Positions 26,547 through 36,470 are shown, counted from the first letter of the stretch. The stretch: DNA of 64,000 nucleotides from Acidobacteriota bacterium (GCA_003222395.1 QHWB01000039.1:62001-126000), one strand, 5' to 3'. The notes: generated from the sequence alone by a model not told the origin. Translations and numbers: made by a program.

Positions 26547-28199
26547 ATGAGGCGCGCGGCCTCGTTGTTCGTGCTTCTCGGCGCAGCGGCGCTGCACGCG
26601 CAGCCTCCGCCTCCTCCTCCACCACCTCCTCACGACGCGTTGCAGACAAGACCGCTTACGGGAACGGGCACCATCCGCGGCCGCGTGATCGCGGATGACG
26701 GGGATGAACCGCTGCGCAAGGCACGCGTCGTCATCGGCGGTCCGACGTCGATTCCTCCTGGCTTCACCGACGACCAGGGACGATTCGCGTTCACGAAGCT
26801 TCCGGCCGGACAGTATGCGTTGACCGCGCGGAAGGCCGGGTACGCCGCCGCTGCGTTCGGCTCCCGTCACCCGGGCGAACCGCCGATGCGCATCGATCTG
26901 GCGGCCGGCGGGACCGTCGACGGCGTCGACGTTCGCATGATGCGCGGCGCCGCCATATCGGGCCGTCTCGTCGACGAATTCGGCGAGGCGATCGAGAACG
27001 CGGCCGTCTTTGCGGAGCGGGTCGTCCGTGTCGCGGGCCGAACGAGCACGACATCGCAGGCCAGTACGCTGAGCGACGATCTGGGCGAGTACCGCCTCGG
27101 CGGTCTGCCTTCGGGCACCTATGTCGTCATCGCACGCGTCGCGAGACCGCCGATGATTACGGCCGCAGGCGGCACGATAGTGTTCGGTGGACCGGACGTT
27201 GCGCGATCACGCACGTACTATCCGGGCGTCGTCGCACTGGCAGCCGCGCAGCGAATCGACGTGCAGACCGGCGAGGAACGTTCGGCAGTCGACTTCGGCG
27301 TGCTCGCCGCTCGCGCGCTCGCGCGGCTGACGCTGTCGTTCGTCGACGCCAAGGGCAACCCGACCGACGCCATTTCAACGCTGTCATCCGGCGATTCCGA
27401 CGCCGGCGGCGTCACGATCGGGATTCCATCCATGGGCACGAGGACTTCGACCCGCGTCGAGCCGGGCACGTGGATGGTTTACGCGACCGGCGCAGCCGGC
27501 GTCGGCATCAGCAGCGTGACGATCGGATCCGACGACGTGGCGATGACAATGGCGCTGACCAAAGGAGGGCGGATCAGCGGACGGGTAATCGCCGATGGTG
27601 GACATCTCCCTCCGGGAGCGGCGGTCGAGATTGAAGCGCAGCCGTCGACGGTGTGGATGCAGCCGTTGCTCGCCCGCGGGTCGATCGCGCGCACGGGCTC
27701 GGACGGTGCGTTCCAGTTGAAGGACTTGCTCGGCGCTCGCCAGCTGCGGGTTCGCTCGGCGCCGCCGGGATGGCTGACGAAAGCGATCCTTTACGACGGC
27801 CGCAGCCTGCTCGACGCCAGCATCGAATTCAAAGGCGGCGAGGAGCTCTCCGGCGTCCAGGTCGTCCTCACCGATCGACATGCCGAATTGAGCGGCATCG
27901 TCGTGGACGCTCGGCAGACGCCACTCCAGCGATACTCTGTCGTCGTGTTTCCGGAAGACGAGCAACTGCTTCGCGACCCGCGGCGGCTTGCGAGGCTGGT
28001 GCGTCCGAACCAGGCGGGACAATTTCGGATCGACGACTTGCTTCCCGGAACGTACTGCGTCGCCGCCGTATCCGACGTGGACAGCTCGCAGTGGCTGAAC
28101 GCAGACTATCTCGCACGATTCCGGCCGATCGCGATCCGGATCGCGGTAGCGGAATCTGAGAAAAAGAACGTCGTCCTGTCGCTGGTCGACACGCCATGA
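26547..28199 (+). CDS. secreted carboxypeptidase-regulatory-like protein, paralogue 1
   Basis: 550 residues. Signal peptide RRAASLFVLLGAAALHAQ followed by nine prolines, then repeated carboxypeptidase-regulatory-like (CarboxypepD_reg) beta-sandwiches with TIRGRVIADDGDEPLRKARV, GRFAFTKLPAGQYALTARKA, AAISGRLVDEFGEAIENAAV and LGEYRLGGLPSGTYVVIARV. Proteins of this kind are abundant in acidobacteria and are of unknown role. They may bind sugars or mediate adhesion. Start ATG 26547. Its end overlaps the next paralogue by ATGA, and the two share layout and motifs, so they are a tandem duplication. Confidence 0.85.
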   Translation: MRRAASLFVLLGAAALHAQPPPPPPPPPHDALQTRPLTGTGTIRGRVIADDGDEPLRKARVVIGGPTSIPPGFTDDQGRFAFTKLPAGQYALTARKAGYAAAAFGSRHPGEPPMRIDLAAGGTVDGVDVRMMRGAAISGRLVDEFGEAIENAAVFAERVVRVAGRTSTTSQASTLSDDLGEYRLGGLPSGTYVVIARVARPPMITAAGGTIVFGGPDVARSRTYYPGVVALAAAQRIDVQTGEERSAVDFGVLAARALARLTLSFVDAKGNPTDAISTLSSGDSDAGGVTIGIPSMGTRTSTRVEPGTWMVYATGAAGVGISSVTIGSDDVAMTMALTKGGRISGRVIADGGHLPPGAAVEIEAQPSTVWMQPLLARGSIARTGSDGAFQLKDLLGARQLRVRSAPPGWLTKAILYDGRSLLDASIEFKGGEELSGVQVVLTDRHAELSGIVVDARQTPLQRYSVVVFPEDEQLLRDPRRLARLVRPNQAGQFRIDDLLPGTYCVAAVSDVDSSQWLNADYLARFRPIAIRIAVAESEKKNVVLSLVDTP

Positions 28200-29782
28200 T
28201 CGCGGTCGTGTTATCGCTGCTGCTGCTCGATCAGCCACCTCGGGCGCCCGCGGCCACGGCCACCATCCGCGGCCGCGTCATGCGGACCGATGGTCATCCG
28301 CTCCCGCATGCGACGGTCCGATTGACGATGGCGTTCGGGCCGATCGTCAACGAGACGACCGCGGATGAAGACGGCGTGTTCGAATTTGCCGACGTCAGAC
28401 CCAATCAGTACCGCCTCGCCGCGAGCAAGTCCGGCTACGTCACGCTCGAGTTCGGCCAGGCGCGCGCGTCGATGCGAGGCGAGGTCGTCGCCGTCAAAGA
28501 TGGCGAGACACGCGAGCGCGTCGACTTCGTGCTGCCGCGCCATGCCGCGATTGCCGGACGCATCGGCGACGAGAACGGCGATCCCGTCGAAGGCGCAAGC
28601 GTGAGCGTGCAGCAGATTCGATTCGCGAACGGGCGCCGGCAGCTCGCCGCCGTGCCGGGGCTCAATGCGCGCCGCACCAACGATCTCGGACGTTACCGCC
28701 TGTTCGGTCTCCAGCCAGGCGACTACGTCGTCGCCGCATCGGTGGGCCAGGTCGGCACAGACGATCTTCCCGGGTACGCGACGACGTTCTTTCCGGGCAC
28801 GCCGAACCCGGCCGAGGCGCAGCTGGTGCGCGTCGGCATCGCCGAGGATGCGTTCGGCGTCGACTTCGCCCTCACGCCGGTGAAGACCGCGCGAATCATG
28901 GGCACGACGCTGACATCGACCGGCGAGCCGTTTCAGGGCGGCATCCGCATGCGCGCGAGCCGGCGATCGGCGACGGCCGGCGCGGACGTCGGCGCCATCA
29001 CGAGAGCCGACGGCACCTTCGAGTTCCCGAACGTGCCAGCAGGGGAGTACGTCCTCGAGGGATCCAAGAACAACGAGCTCGGATGGCAGGTTGTGTCGGT
29101 AAACGGCACGGACCTCGAAGGCGTCGTCGTTCAGACGATGCCGGGCTCGGACATCTCCGGGCGCGTGACGTTCGAAGGCGCAGCAACGCCGAATCGGCGC
29201 CGGCTCGAGCTCGCCGCCATCCCGGCCGATTCGGATTTTGCGGGACGCGGCGCCGCACAGGCGGATATCCACGACGACTTCACGTTCCATATCGGTCCGG
29301 TGCTCGGTCCTCGACGGCTGCGGCTGGCGCGCGCTCCGGCAGGCTGGATGCTGAAGGCGATCCGGCTGGACGGTCAGGACGTGACCGACGCCGTGATGGC
29401 ATTCGGCCGGCCGAATCAATCGCTCCGAGACGTCGAGATCGTCCTCACGGATGTCGTCACGCATCTGTCCGGCCGCGTCGCCGATTCGCGCGGCGCGCCA
29501 GCCGCGGACTGCACGGTCATCGTGTTTCCCGTTGACGAGGATCGGCGATATGACGGGTCACGATTCTTCGCAACCGTGCGCCCCGCGCAGGGTGGCGCGA
29601 TCGATCTCGCGGGATTGCCGGAGGGCACCTACTTCGTATCGGCCGTCGATCGACTACCGGAAGGATCGGGAATCAGCGAAGATGCCTGGCAGGATCCTGA
29701 ATTACTCGAGAGGGCGGCGCGAAAGGCGGTGCGCGTGACGCTTCAACAAGGACAAACAGTGTCGGTGACGCTGCGTCGGTAG
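28196..29782 (+). CDS. secreted carboxypeptidase-regulatory-like protein, paralogue 2
   Basis: 528 residues. A short hydrophobic N-terminus (MIAVVLSLLLLDQPPRAPA) then the same repeated domains as its neighbour: TIRGRVMRTDGHPLPHATV, GVFEFADVRPNQYRLAASKS, AAIAGRIGDENGDPVEGASV, LGRYRLFGLQPGDYVVAASV and the later HLSGRVADSRGAPAADCTVI. The signal peptide is shorter than usual, but the ATGA overlap supports this start. Transcription probably ends at the hairpin directly after the stop. Confidence 0.82.
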   Translation: MIAVVLSLLLLDQPPRAPAATATIRGRVMRTDGHPLPHATVRLTMAFGPIVNETTADEDGVFEFADVRPNQYRLAASKSGYVTLEFGQARASMRGEVVAVKDGETRERVDFVLPRHAAIAGRIGDENGDPVEGASVSVQQIRFANGRRQLAAVPGLNARRTNDLGRYRLFGLQPGDYVVAASVGQVGTDDLPGYATTFFPGTPNPAEAQLVRVGIAEDAFGVDFALTPVKTARIMGTTLTSTGEPFQGGIRMRASRRSATAGADVGAITRADGTFEFPNVPAGEYVLEGSKNNELGWQVVSVNGTDLEGVVVQTMPGSDISGRVTFEGAATPNRRRLELAAIPADSDFAGRGAAQADIHDDFTFHIGPVLGPRRLRLARAPAGWMLKAIRLDGQDVTDAVMAFGRPNQSLRDVEIVLTDVVTHLSGRVADSRGAPAADCTVIVFPVDEDRRYDGSRFFATVRPAQGGAIDLAGLPEGTYFVSAVDRLPEGSGISEDAWQDPELLERAARKAVRVTLQQGQTVSVTLRR

Positions 29783-29785
29783 ACG

Positions 29786-29816
29786 ACAGGGCAAAGGTCT
29801 TGTCCCTTTGCCCTGT
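29786..29816. terminator. bidirectional terminator hairpin
   Basis: ACAGGGCAAAGG (29786-29797) and CCTTTGCCCTGT (29805-29816) are perfect 12-bp inverted repeats around a 7-base loop, between the convergent paralogue 2 and coiled-coil genes. No clear T run, but the stem and position fit a terminator for both strands. Confidence 0.75.
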
Positions 29817-29827
29817 GCGTTCCTCAG

Positions 29828-32563
29828 CTAGGCTCCTGCGGCCGCCGTCTTCTTCGTGTCTTCGCCGGCGGTGCGGGTTCGCAGCTGCTTGATTCCCTGC
29901 TCGATCCGTTCGGCCAGCTCACGCTCGTGCTGGAGCGTGCGCAGCGTATTGCGCGCCTCCTGGAGCATGAAGTCGAGCTGCGCCACCTTCTCGGCCACGT
30001 GATCGATGACCGCCTTCTGTTCCCCGAGCGTTTCGAGGTTGATCCGCACGTCGTCGAGCACGTGGACGATGGCGTTCGTCTTGGTCTGCACTTCGTCGAC
30101 GAGCTTGCGGCGTCCGTCGATGAACGCAATCCGCTCGTCGGTCTCCGCGATGCGCGACAGGAGGACGTCGACCTGGTTCTTGAGCGCCGCCACGTCGTTG
30201 CGATGGTCGGTGACGTGCACGAGGTCGGCCTTGCTGCGCGCGCTGATCTGGTGAACGATGTCGACTTCGGCCTTGACCGCGTTGATCAACTGCTCACGGC
30301 TTGCGATTGATGCGATGTTCTTGTCGAGCTCGGTGGCGAGCAGCTTGATCTCCGCCAGGCGCGTCTCGACGGCTGCGAGCTTCTTCTCGCCGAACGCGAC
30401 CTGCGATCGCCGCGCCTCGAGCTGCTTAAACATTGCTTCTGCGCGCGCGAGCTGATCTTCCGACGCCTGGATCTGGCTCACCGCGTCGCGCTGCCGGCCC
30501 TGGACGCGATCGAGCTCCGCGATCATCTCGTCTTTCATCTTCGCCGACCGCGCGAGCTCCTCGGCGAGCGTCTGCATCTGCCGCGACCGCTCGCCCACTT
30601 CGTTGGCGACCGCGCGGCTTGCCGCGACCAGATCGGCGTACCGCTTCTCGCTGTCGATCACCACCGCTTCGTTGAACTCCAGCGAGGCGATGCGCCCTTC
30701 GGCCGCGGCGATGTCGCCGCGCAGCCGGTCGACGGCGTTGACGAGCGGCACGAGCGTGTTCTCGAGCGCGCGCACCGCTTCGAGCTTGTGCTGCGCGTCC
30801 TCCATTTGCGCCCCGAGGCCGTCGAGCGCCGTCTTGACGGTTTCGAGCTCCGCGCGCCGCGCGAGCTGCTCCTGCAGCTTCTGATCGACTTCGCCGCTCA
30901 GCGTGTTGAGCCCGTTCAGCCGGCCTTCGAATTTCTCGACGAACGGCAATCGCGCGGTGACGCGCGACAGCTGCGCGTCGAGCTCCGCGACCGACTCGTG
31001 GAGGCGGGTGGCCTTCTGCGTCCCCTCGTCGACGAGCTTCAGCTTGCCGAGAATCGCGTCCATCTTCGCCTCGAGCTCCGGCGCCTGCAGCGCGAACGAG
31101 CCCATGCGATCGCCGAACGCCTCGAGCGCGAGCCGATCCGACCCGAGCTTGTCGGCGAGCTTCGCCGCCTCGGCGTGAGACTTGTAGAAATCCTGGATCT
31201 CCTTGCGGAGCGCGTCGAGGTCCTGACGGCTCTGGCGCAGCGCGTCCATCTGCCACGACGTGCGCTTCGAGAGCTCGTCGACCTGCGCCAGCCGCTCGCG
31301 CATGGTCTCGAGCGAGAGCTGCTTCTTCGTGAGATCGTCGGCCTGCACGAACAGCGATTCGAAGCGCTTCGAGAGCCCGTCGACCTTCTGCGTGAGCTCG
31401 ATGAGGTTCTTGTCCTTGGCGGCGAGTCCGAGCATGCGCGATTCGGCCTCGGCGACCGAGCTCTGGAGCGCGCGCATCCGCTCCTCGAATGCCTCGAACT
31501 CCTTCTTGCGGACGGCGAGCGTGTTCACTTCGGTGCGCACCGCCTCGAGCATCAGCTTGCTGTCCTTCTCGAGGCGCGCGTTCTCGCGCTGGAACTCCTG
31601 ATTCAGTTTCGCCGCGGCTTCCATCCGCGAGACGCTGTCTTCCGACAGCTTCTCGATCCGGGAGATCGTCTCCTCGGCCTTAGCCGCCTGCTTCATCCCT
31701 TCGTTCAACTTGCCGATCTGGACGTCCATGGCCCAGACCATCTCGTTGACGCGGTTGGCCTGGACGACCGCGTGCTCGACGGCGTGCTGCTGGCTCTCGA
31801 GCGCCTTGGCTTTGTGGGAAACGTGCTCGGCGAGCGCGTTCAGCGCTGTCAGTCGCTCTTCGGTGCTCTGGCTCAGCTCGTGCAGCCGCGCAAGCGGTCC
31901 GAGCTTGTTCTCCACTTCCTTGACGGTCGCCATCGCCGCGGTCGTGTCCTCGCGCGCGGCGCGCGAAGTGTCGCGGATCTTGTCGTAATCCTGCGTCAGC
32001 GTCGCGGAAACGAGCCGGATCTGATCGAGGTCGGTCCTGAGCGTCGTCGCGTGGGCGACCGACTGCTTCACGTCGTTCTCGGCCTCGCGAAGCTGGGTGC
32101 GCATCTCTTCGAGGGCGGAGCGTTCCTTCTTCAACGTGTCGATCGTCGCCTGCGTCTGCAGCGCCTGGGACGAGAGATGCTGCACCGCCTCGCGGTGCTT
32201 CTGCAGCTCGCCGTCCGGACCGATGGCTTTCTGCGTCGTCTGCTCCGCCTGTCGGGCGGCTTCCTTCAGCGCCTGGATGCGCTTGTCGACTTCGGCCAGC
32301 TCCTTGGTGCGATCGTCGAGCGTCGCAAGCCGCGCTGCGATGTCATCGAGCCGCGTGGTGATGCTGGCCGCCGTGTCGGTCACCTGTTCGAGTGACTTGG
32401 TCATCGGCGTCAATTTGGCGGTGCGCGCGGTCAGCGCGGTGAGCATCGCGCTCAGAGCGCCGCGCTCCTCTTTGGCCGACGCAATGAGCAGTTCGAGCTC
32501 TTCGGTCTGCTTTTGCGCCTGCTTGCCCGTCCCGCCGGTCATGTTCTTGAAGGCGTCCAGCAT
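29828..32563 (-). CDS. large coiled-coil protein of unknown function
   Basis: 911 residues with almost continuous heptad-rich sequence rich in Ala, Glu, Lys, Leu, Arg and Gln (for example TKELAEVDKRIQALKEAARQ and SRMEAAAKLNQEFQRENARL). I saw no membrane helix, signal peptide, Walker motif or methyl-accepting glutamate pattern, so it looks cytosolic and is not an SMC ATPase or a chemoreceptor. The N-terminus MLDAFKNMTGGTGKQAQKQT may be a short non-coiled head. Start ATG 32563 has CGGAGCGACCGAAC before it. The gene stands alone between a terminator and the synthase-like gene. A structural, bactofilin-like or envelope-scaffold role is possible but not shown. Confidence 0.75.
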   Translation of the reverse strand: MLDAFKNMTGGTGKQAQKQTEELELLIASAKEERGALSAMLTALTARTAKLTPMTKSLEQVTDTAASITTRLDDIAARLATLDDRTKELAEVDKRIQALKEAARQAEQTTQKAIGPDGELQKHREAVQHLSSQALQTQATIDTLKKERSALEEMRTQLREAENDVKQSVAHATTLRTDLDQIRLVSATLTQDYDKIRDTSRAAREDTTAAMATVKEVENKLGPLARLHELSQSTEERLTALNALAEHVSHKAKALESQQHAVEHAVVQANRVNEMVWAMDVQIGKLNEGMKQAAKAEETISRIEKLSEDSVSRMEAAAKLNQEFQRENARLEKDSKLMLEAVRTEVNTLAVRKKEFEAFEERMRALQSSVAEAESRMLGLAAKDKNLIELTQKVDGLSKRFESLFVQADDLTKKQLSLETMRERLAQVDELSKRTSWQMDALRQSRQDLDALRKEIQDFYKSHAEAAKLADKLGSDRLALEAFGDRMGSFALQAPELEAKMDAILGKLKLVDEGTQKATRLHESVAELDAQLSRVTARLPFVEKFEGRLNGLNTLSGEVDQKLQEQLARRAELETVKTALDGLGAQMEDAQHKLEAVRALENTLVPLVNAVDRLRGDIAAAEGRIASLEFNEAVVIDSEKRYADLVAASRAVANEVGERSRQMQTLAEELARSAKMKDEMIAELDRVQGRQRDAVSQIQASEDQLARAEAMFKQLEARRSQVAFGEKKLAAVETRLAEIKLLATELDKNIASIASREQLINAVKAEVDIVHQISARSKADLVHVTDHRNDVAALKNQVDVLLSRIAETDERIAFIDGRRKLVDEVQTKTNAIVHVLDDVRINLETLGEQKAVIDHVAEKVAQLDFMLQEARNTLRTLQHERELAERIEQGIKQLRTRTAGEDTKKTAAAGA

Positions 32564-32648
32564 GTTCGGTCGCTCCGTGTCTTTCAGTTTTGTTATTCGA
32601 TGGTAAGGCGCTCAAGAATAATGCAGTTGGAGTATCGGCGTCGACGCG

Positions 32649-34757
32649 TCAGTTGATCAGTCCCCTGTGCAGGATTGCACGCGGCTGCATCGCCGACAGC
32701 AGGTAGAAGACCCCGGCGACCGCGAGCAGCAGGTTGAATCCGATCACCAGCGAAAGCGATTCGGCCAGACCGCCGAACATCGCCCCGGCGATGTTGGACG
32801 CGAAATCGGTGTCTGGAGCCGCCGACGCCCTGAACGCGGTCGCGAACACGATTCCGGCGAAGAACACCGGCACGAACACGATCGCGCTCGATACCGCCAC
32901 GCGAACCGCGCCCGGGAGGTCGAGGAACGTGTTCATCGGGACGACGGCGGCGACCGCGAGCGAAGCGAGCAGCAGCACGTAGGGGGGCCACACGCGTTCT
33001 GGCCTGACCAGCAGCACGAACACATTGCTGCAGAGAATCATCACGAGGATTGCAGAGAAAACGATCACGTTCACTATCCACGTCGCGCCAAACAGCAGCG
33101 CGAGGTGCACCACTCCCTTCGTTTCGATCAACATGAAGCCGGCGCCCATGAAGAACATCCGCCAGTTCGGCCGCCGTCGATCGCGGGGAACAACGAATGC
33201 GATCAGCGCCATCGAGATCGCGGCCATGACGAGCATGCCGCGGATGTTCAGCGCGGGAATCACACGGTCGCGAAGATACAGAAAGGGCCAGTCGTCGGTC
33301 GGCACCAGCTCGCCTGGACGAACATCCACCGCGGCGGGTCGGATGTCGCGCGCCTGGAGGCGCAACGGATCGGCCGCCAGGCGATCGCGTATGCGCGCCA
33401 GCCTCGAAGCATCCGCGCTGGCGAGGATGAAGGTGACGATGCTTTGCGTCGCCTCGTCTGGCACGAAGCGCGGCCGGTACGGCATCGCGATGACGACCGG
33501 TTCGGCGCGAAACACCTCCGTGATCATCTTATCGAGCCGTCCCACCAGCCACCCTTGACGGTAGGCGTTGTACGCCGCGAACACGCCGCCTGGTTTCAGG
33601 TGCGCGGCCACGGCCTCGAACGCCTCTCTGGTGAACAGGAAACTTTCCAGGCGGATGCTCGAGTAGCCCGAATGCAGCACGAGCGAATCGACGAGCGCGT
33701 AGACGATCAGATCGTATTTCTTGCCGCTGCGCCTGACGAAGCTGCGGCCATCGTCGATGTAGACCGTCACGCGGCGGTCGTCGTACGGGTGCTCGGGATG
33801 ATCGCGCTTGCCGATCGCGAAGATGGCCGGATCGATTTCCACCGCGTCCACGTGGCCGACGCCTGACTGCAGAGCAGCCGCGACGTCGTTGCCGGAGCCG
33901 GCGCCGACGATGAGGACCTCATCGAACGGCGCCGCGCCTGATTCTTTGTTGAGGATGTGCGGCAGCAGATACCCGGGCCCGGTCTTGGCGACGCCGATCA
34001 TCTGCTGGTGGCCAATGTTGTTCGTGGAGATGAGGCCCCCGATCGGCTGATAACTGATCTTGTAGTACGGCGACCAGATCGTCTGGAGCCCGGGCACGTG
34101 CGCCGCCAGCGCGACGAGCAGGAGTACGGCGATCTGCGAGTAGACCTGCAGCGCGTCCCAGTGCGGGACGAACGACAGGCACAGCGCGAGGGCGATCGCA
34201 AACCAGATTTCAGGCGGCGCCTGCGCGTACGACAGCGCCGTGAACGCGCCGATGCCGGCCAGGCTGCCCGCGATGTTGAGCGTGTACGCGGCGATCCGAT
34301 CGGCGATGTTGTCGAGCGCGCGTCCCATCTCCTGACCGAGCCCGACGAACGACAGCGCGATCGTCGCGAAGAACAGCCCGGCGATCGCTTCGACGGGAAT
34401 CTCGAGTCGGGCCACGTCGCGCGGGTTGTATTCGGTGCCGAAGTAGATCTGCTGCGGCGATCGCTGGCGTCCGACGTCGACGGCAATCTGCCCCACGTAC
34501 GTGTAGACGTACCAGACGCCCAGCGCGAGCACGACGCTCAGGAGCAGCAGCGGAATGACCGTCGTGACGAGCGGCCGTCGATCGCGGGCCGCGAGGCAGC
34601 CCACCGACATCCCGAGAAACGTCGCCAGCAGCACCACGTTGGTGAAGAAGGTCAGGAACACGACGGTGCTGCCGAACCAGCGGATGCACGCGAGCTCCAG
34701 AAAGAGGATCAGGAAGCTGACGCGAAAGAGTCGCATGCCCGCGTAGTTATCGCCCAT
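32649..34757 (-). CDS. polytopic membrane protein with spermidine synthase-like methyltransferase-fold domain
   Basis: 702 residues. An N-terminal membrane part of about seven helices (VSFLILFLELACIRWFGSTV; VVFLTFFTNVVLLATFLGMS), a central Rossmann domain (about 270-450) with DEVLIVGAGSGNDVAAALQS, VDAVEIDPAIFAIGKRDHPE and DDGRSFVRRSGKKYDLIVYA, as in spermidine synthases, and a C-terminal set of about five helices. Polyamine synthase activity is not assured, because many such membrane fusions lack a known substrate. Start ATG 34757, or 34736 (MRLFRVSFL). Divergent from comM. Confidence 0.82.
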   Translation of the reverse strand: MGDNYAGMRLFRVSFLILFLELACIRWFGSTVVFLTFFTNVVLLATFLGMSVGCLAARDRRPLVTTVIPLLLLSVVLALGVWYVYTYVGQIAVDVGRQRSPQQIYFGTEYNPRDVARLEIPVEAIAGLFFATIALSFVGLGQEMGRALDNIADRIAAYTLNIAGSLAGIGAFTALSYAQAPPEIWFAIALALCLSFVPHWDALQVYSQIAVLLLVALAAHVPGLQTIWSPYYKISYQPIGGLISTNNIGHQQMIGVAKTGPGYLLPHILNKESGAAPFDEVLIVGAGSGNDVAAALQSGVGHVDAVEIDPAIFAIGKRDHPEHPYDDRRVTVYIDDGRSFVRRSGKKYDLIVYALVDSLVLHSGYSSIRLESFLFTREAFEAVAAHLKPGGVFAAYNAYRQGWLVGRLDKMITEVFRAEPVVIAMPYRPRFVPDEATQSIVTFILASADASRLARIRDRLAADPLRLQARDIRPAAVDVRPGELVPTDDWPFLYLRDRVIPALNIRGMLVMAAISMALIAFVVPRDRRRPNWRMFFMGAGFMLIETKGVVHLALLFGATWIVNVIVFSAILVMILCSNVFVLLVRPERVWPPYVLLLASLAVAAVVPMNTFLDLPGAVRVAVSSAIVFVPVFFAGIVFATAFRASAAPDTDFASNIAGAMFGGLAESLSLVIGFNLLLAVAGVFYLLSAMQPRAILHRGLIN

Positions 34758-34868
34758 TCCCCGCCCGTCTCCATGTCAGAAACTGCAACGACCTGGTCCG
34801 CGATTCACGGCAAGTGCCTGAAATGCCGATCGAGCCATGTTGAGACGCGTCTTGCAACGTGTCGGGCG

Positions 34869-36446
34869 ATGCTGGCCAGTCTCAGAACGGTGGCGCTGTT
34901 CGGTCTCGACGCCTGTCCCGTGCACGTCGAAGTCGACGTGTCGTTCGGTTTTCCGTCGTTCACGATGGTCGGGCTGCCCGACGCGAGCGTGCGTGAGAGC
35001 CGCGACCGCGTGAAGTCGGCTATCAGGAACTCGGGGTTCGACTTTCCGCCGCACAGAATCATCGTCAATCTGGCGCCGGCCGACGTGCGAAAGGCGGGCG
35101 CGTCGTTCGACTTGCCGATCGCGCTCGGCATCCTCGCGGCGAGCGGCGTCGTCGAGCGGCGCCACATCGCCGACCTCATTCTGCTCGGCGAGCTGTCGCT
35201 CGACGGATCGATTCAGGCGACGCGCGGCGTGCTGCCGATCGCCGTCGCCGCGCGCCGCGATCGTCTCGCCGGGCTGCTGCTGCCGGCATCCAACGCCGCC
35301 GAAGCCGCGATTGTCGAAGGCGTCGACGTCGTGCCCGTGTCGTCGCTCGTCGAAGCCGTCCGCGCGTTGAACGACCCCGCCGCCTTTCGTGCGTCGCTCT
35401 CGACTCGTCCCGCCCGTCCTGCGGTTACAGCCTCTCCCGCCCATCCAGCCTCTCCCGCCTTTCCTGCCCCTCCTGCCCCTCCTGCCCGCGCCCTGCCCGA
35501 TCTCGCCGACGTGCGCGGTCAACTGCTCGCGCGCCGAGCGTTGGAAGTGGCAGCCGCCGGCGGTCACAACGTGCTGCTGGTCGGACCGCCCGGCGCCGGC
35601 AAGACGATGATGGCGAGGCGCATGGCCGGCATCCTGCCGCCGCTGACGTTCGAGGAGGCACTCGAGGTGACGGCGGTGCATTCGGTGGCCGGCCTCCTGG
35701 GACCCGGCGGTACTCTGCTCGTCGAACGTCCGTTCCGCGCGCCGCATCACACCATCTCGAACGCGGCGCTCGTCGGCGGCGGCTCTCAGCCGCGGCCGGG
35801 CGAAGTCAGCCTCGCGCACCACGGCGTGCTCTTTCTCGACGAAATGCTCGAGTTCAGCCGCCACGTCCTCGAGGTGCTGCGTCAACCGCTCGAAGAAGGG
35901 TACGTCGCGATTGCACGCGCGGCCCGCACCGCGATCTTCCCCGCTCGCTTCATGCTGGTGGGTGCGATGAACCCGTGTCCGTGCGGTTTTGCCGGCGACT
36001 CGATGCGCGAGTGCCGCTGCACGCCGCAGCACGTCGCCCGCTATCGCAGCCGGCTTTCGGGACCGCTGCGCGACCGCCTCGATTTGACGGTGGACGTGCC
36101 CGCGCTGCCGCCCGAAGCGCTGGGGTCGGGATCGGATGGAGAAGCATCCGCGTGCGTCCGCGCGCGCGTCGTCGCCGCGCGCGAGCGCCAGCGGATGCGA
36201 TACGGCGACGATCCCCTTCTGACGAACGCCGCGCTCACGCCGTCGCTGATGTCGAAGCATTGTGCGCTCGACGGCCGCGGCGCGCGTGTGCTCGTGGCGG
36301 CCGTGCGGCAGATGTCGCTGAGCGCGCGTGCCTACGATCGGGTGAGGAAAGTCGCACGCACGATCGCCGATCTCGCTGGCGACGAGCGCGTCGCAGCAGA
36401 TCACATTGCCGAGGCGCTTCAGTTCCGGATGTCGGCCGACGGGTAA
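34869..36446 (+). CDS. comM: ComM/YifB-family AAA+ ATPase (Mg-chelatase-like)
   Basis: 525 residues. ComM is a hexameric helicase that promotes branch migration during natural transformation. N-terminal Lon-protease-like domain begins LASLRTVALFGLDACPVHVE, with VNLAPADVRKAGASFDLPIA. Central AAA+ has Walker A LLVGPPGAGKTMMARRMAG, RPFRAPHHTISNAALVGGG, Walker B VLFLDEMLEFSRHVLEVLRQ and the zinc-finger-like NPCPCGFAGDSMRECRCTPQ. The C-terminal domain ends LAGDERVAADHIAEALQFR. Between the domains (about residues 180-212) lies a repetitive Pro/Ala/Ser spacer. Start ATG 34869 matches the family N-terminus. Upstream in-frame codons have no family match. Confidence 0.92.
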   Translation: MLASLRTVALFGLDACPVHVEVDVSFGFPSFTMVGLPDASVRESRDRVKSAIRNSGFDFPPHRIIVNLAPADVRKAGASFDLPIALGILAASGVVERRHIADLILLGELSLDGSIQATRGVLPIAVAARRDRLAGLLLPASNAAEAAIVEGVDVVPVSSLVEAVRALNDPAAFRASLSTRPARPAVTASPAHPASPAFPAPPAPPARALPDLADVRGQLLARRALEVAAAGGHNVLLVGPPGAGKTMMARRMAGILPPLTFEEALEVTAVHSVAGLLGPGGTLLVERPFRAPHHTISNAALVGGGSQPRPGEVSLAHHGVLFLDEMLEFSRHVLEVLRQPLEEGYVAIARAARTAIFPARFMLVGAMNPCPCGFAGDSMRECRCTPQHVARYRSRLSGPLRDRLDLTVDVPALPPEALGSGSDGEASACVRARVVAARERQRMRYGDDPLLTNAALTPSLMSKHCALDGRGARVLVAAVRQMSLSARAYDRVRKVARTIADLAGDERVAADHIAEALQFRMSADG

Positions 36447-36470
36447 GCGTTTCCTGCCTTCGCTCTTCGA

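Noticed and set aside
30788-32395. Plus-strand 535-residue frame opposite the coiled-coil gene
   Set aside because: Leu/Arg/Glu/His-rich shadow; the coiled-coil gene has the SD and start, and the terminator after it fits.
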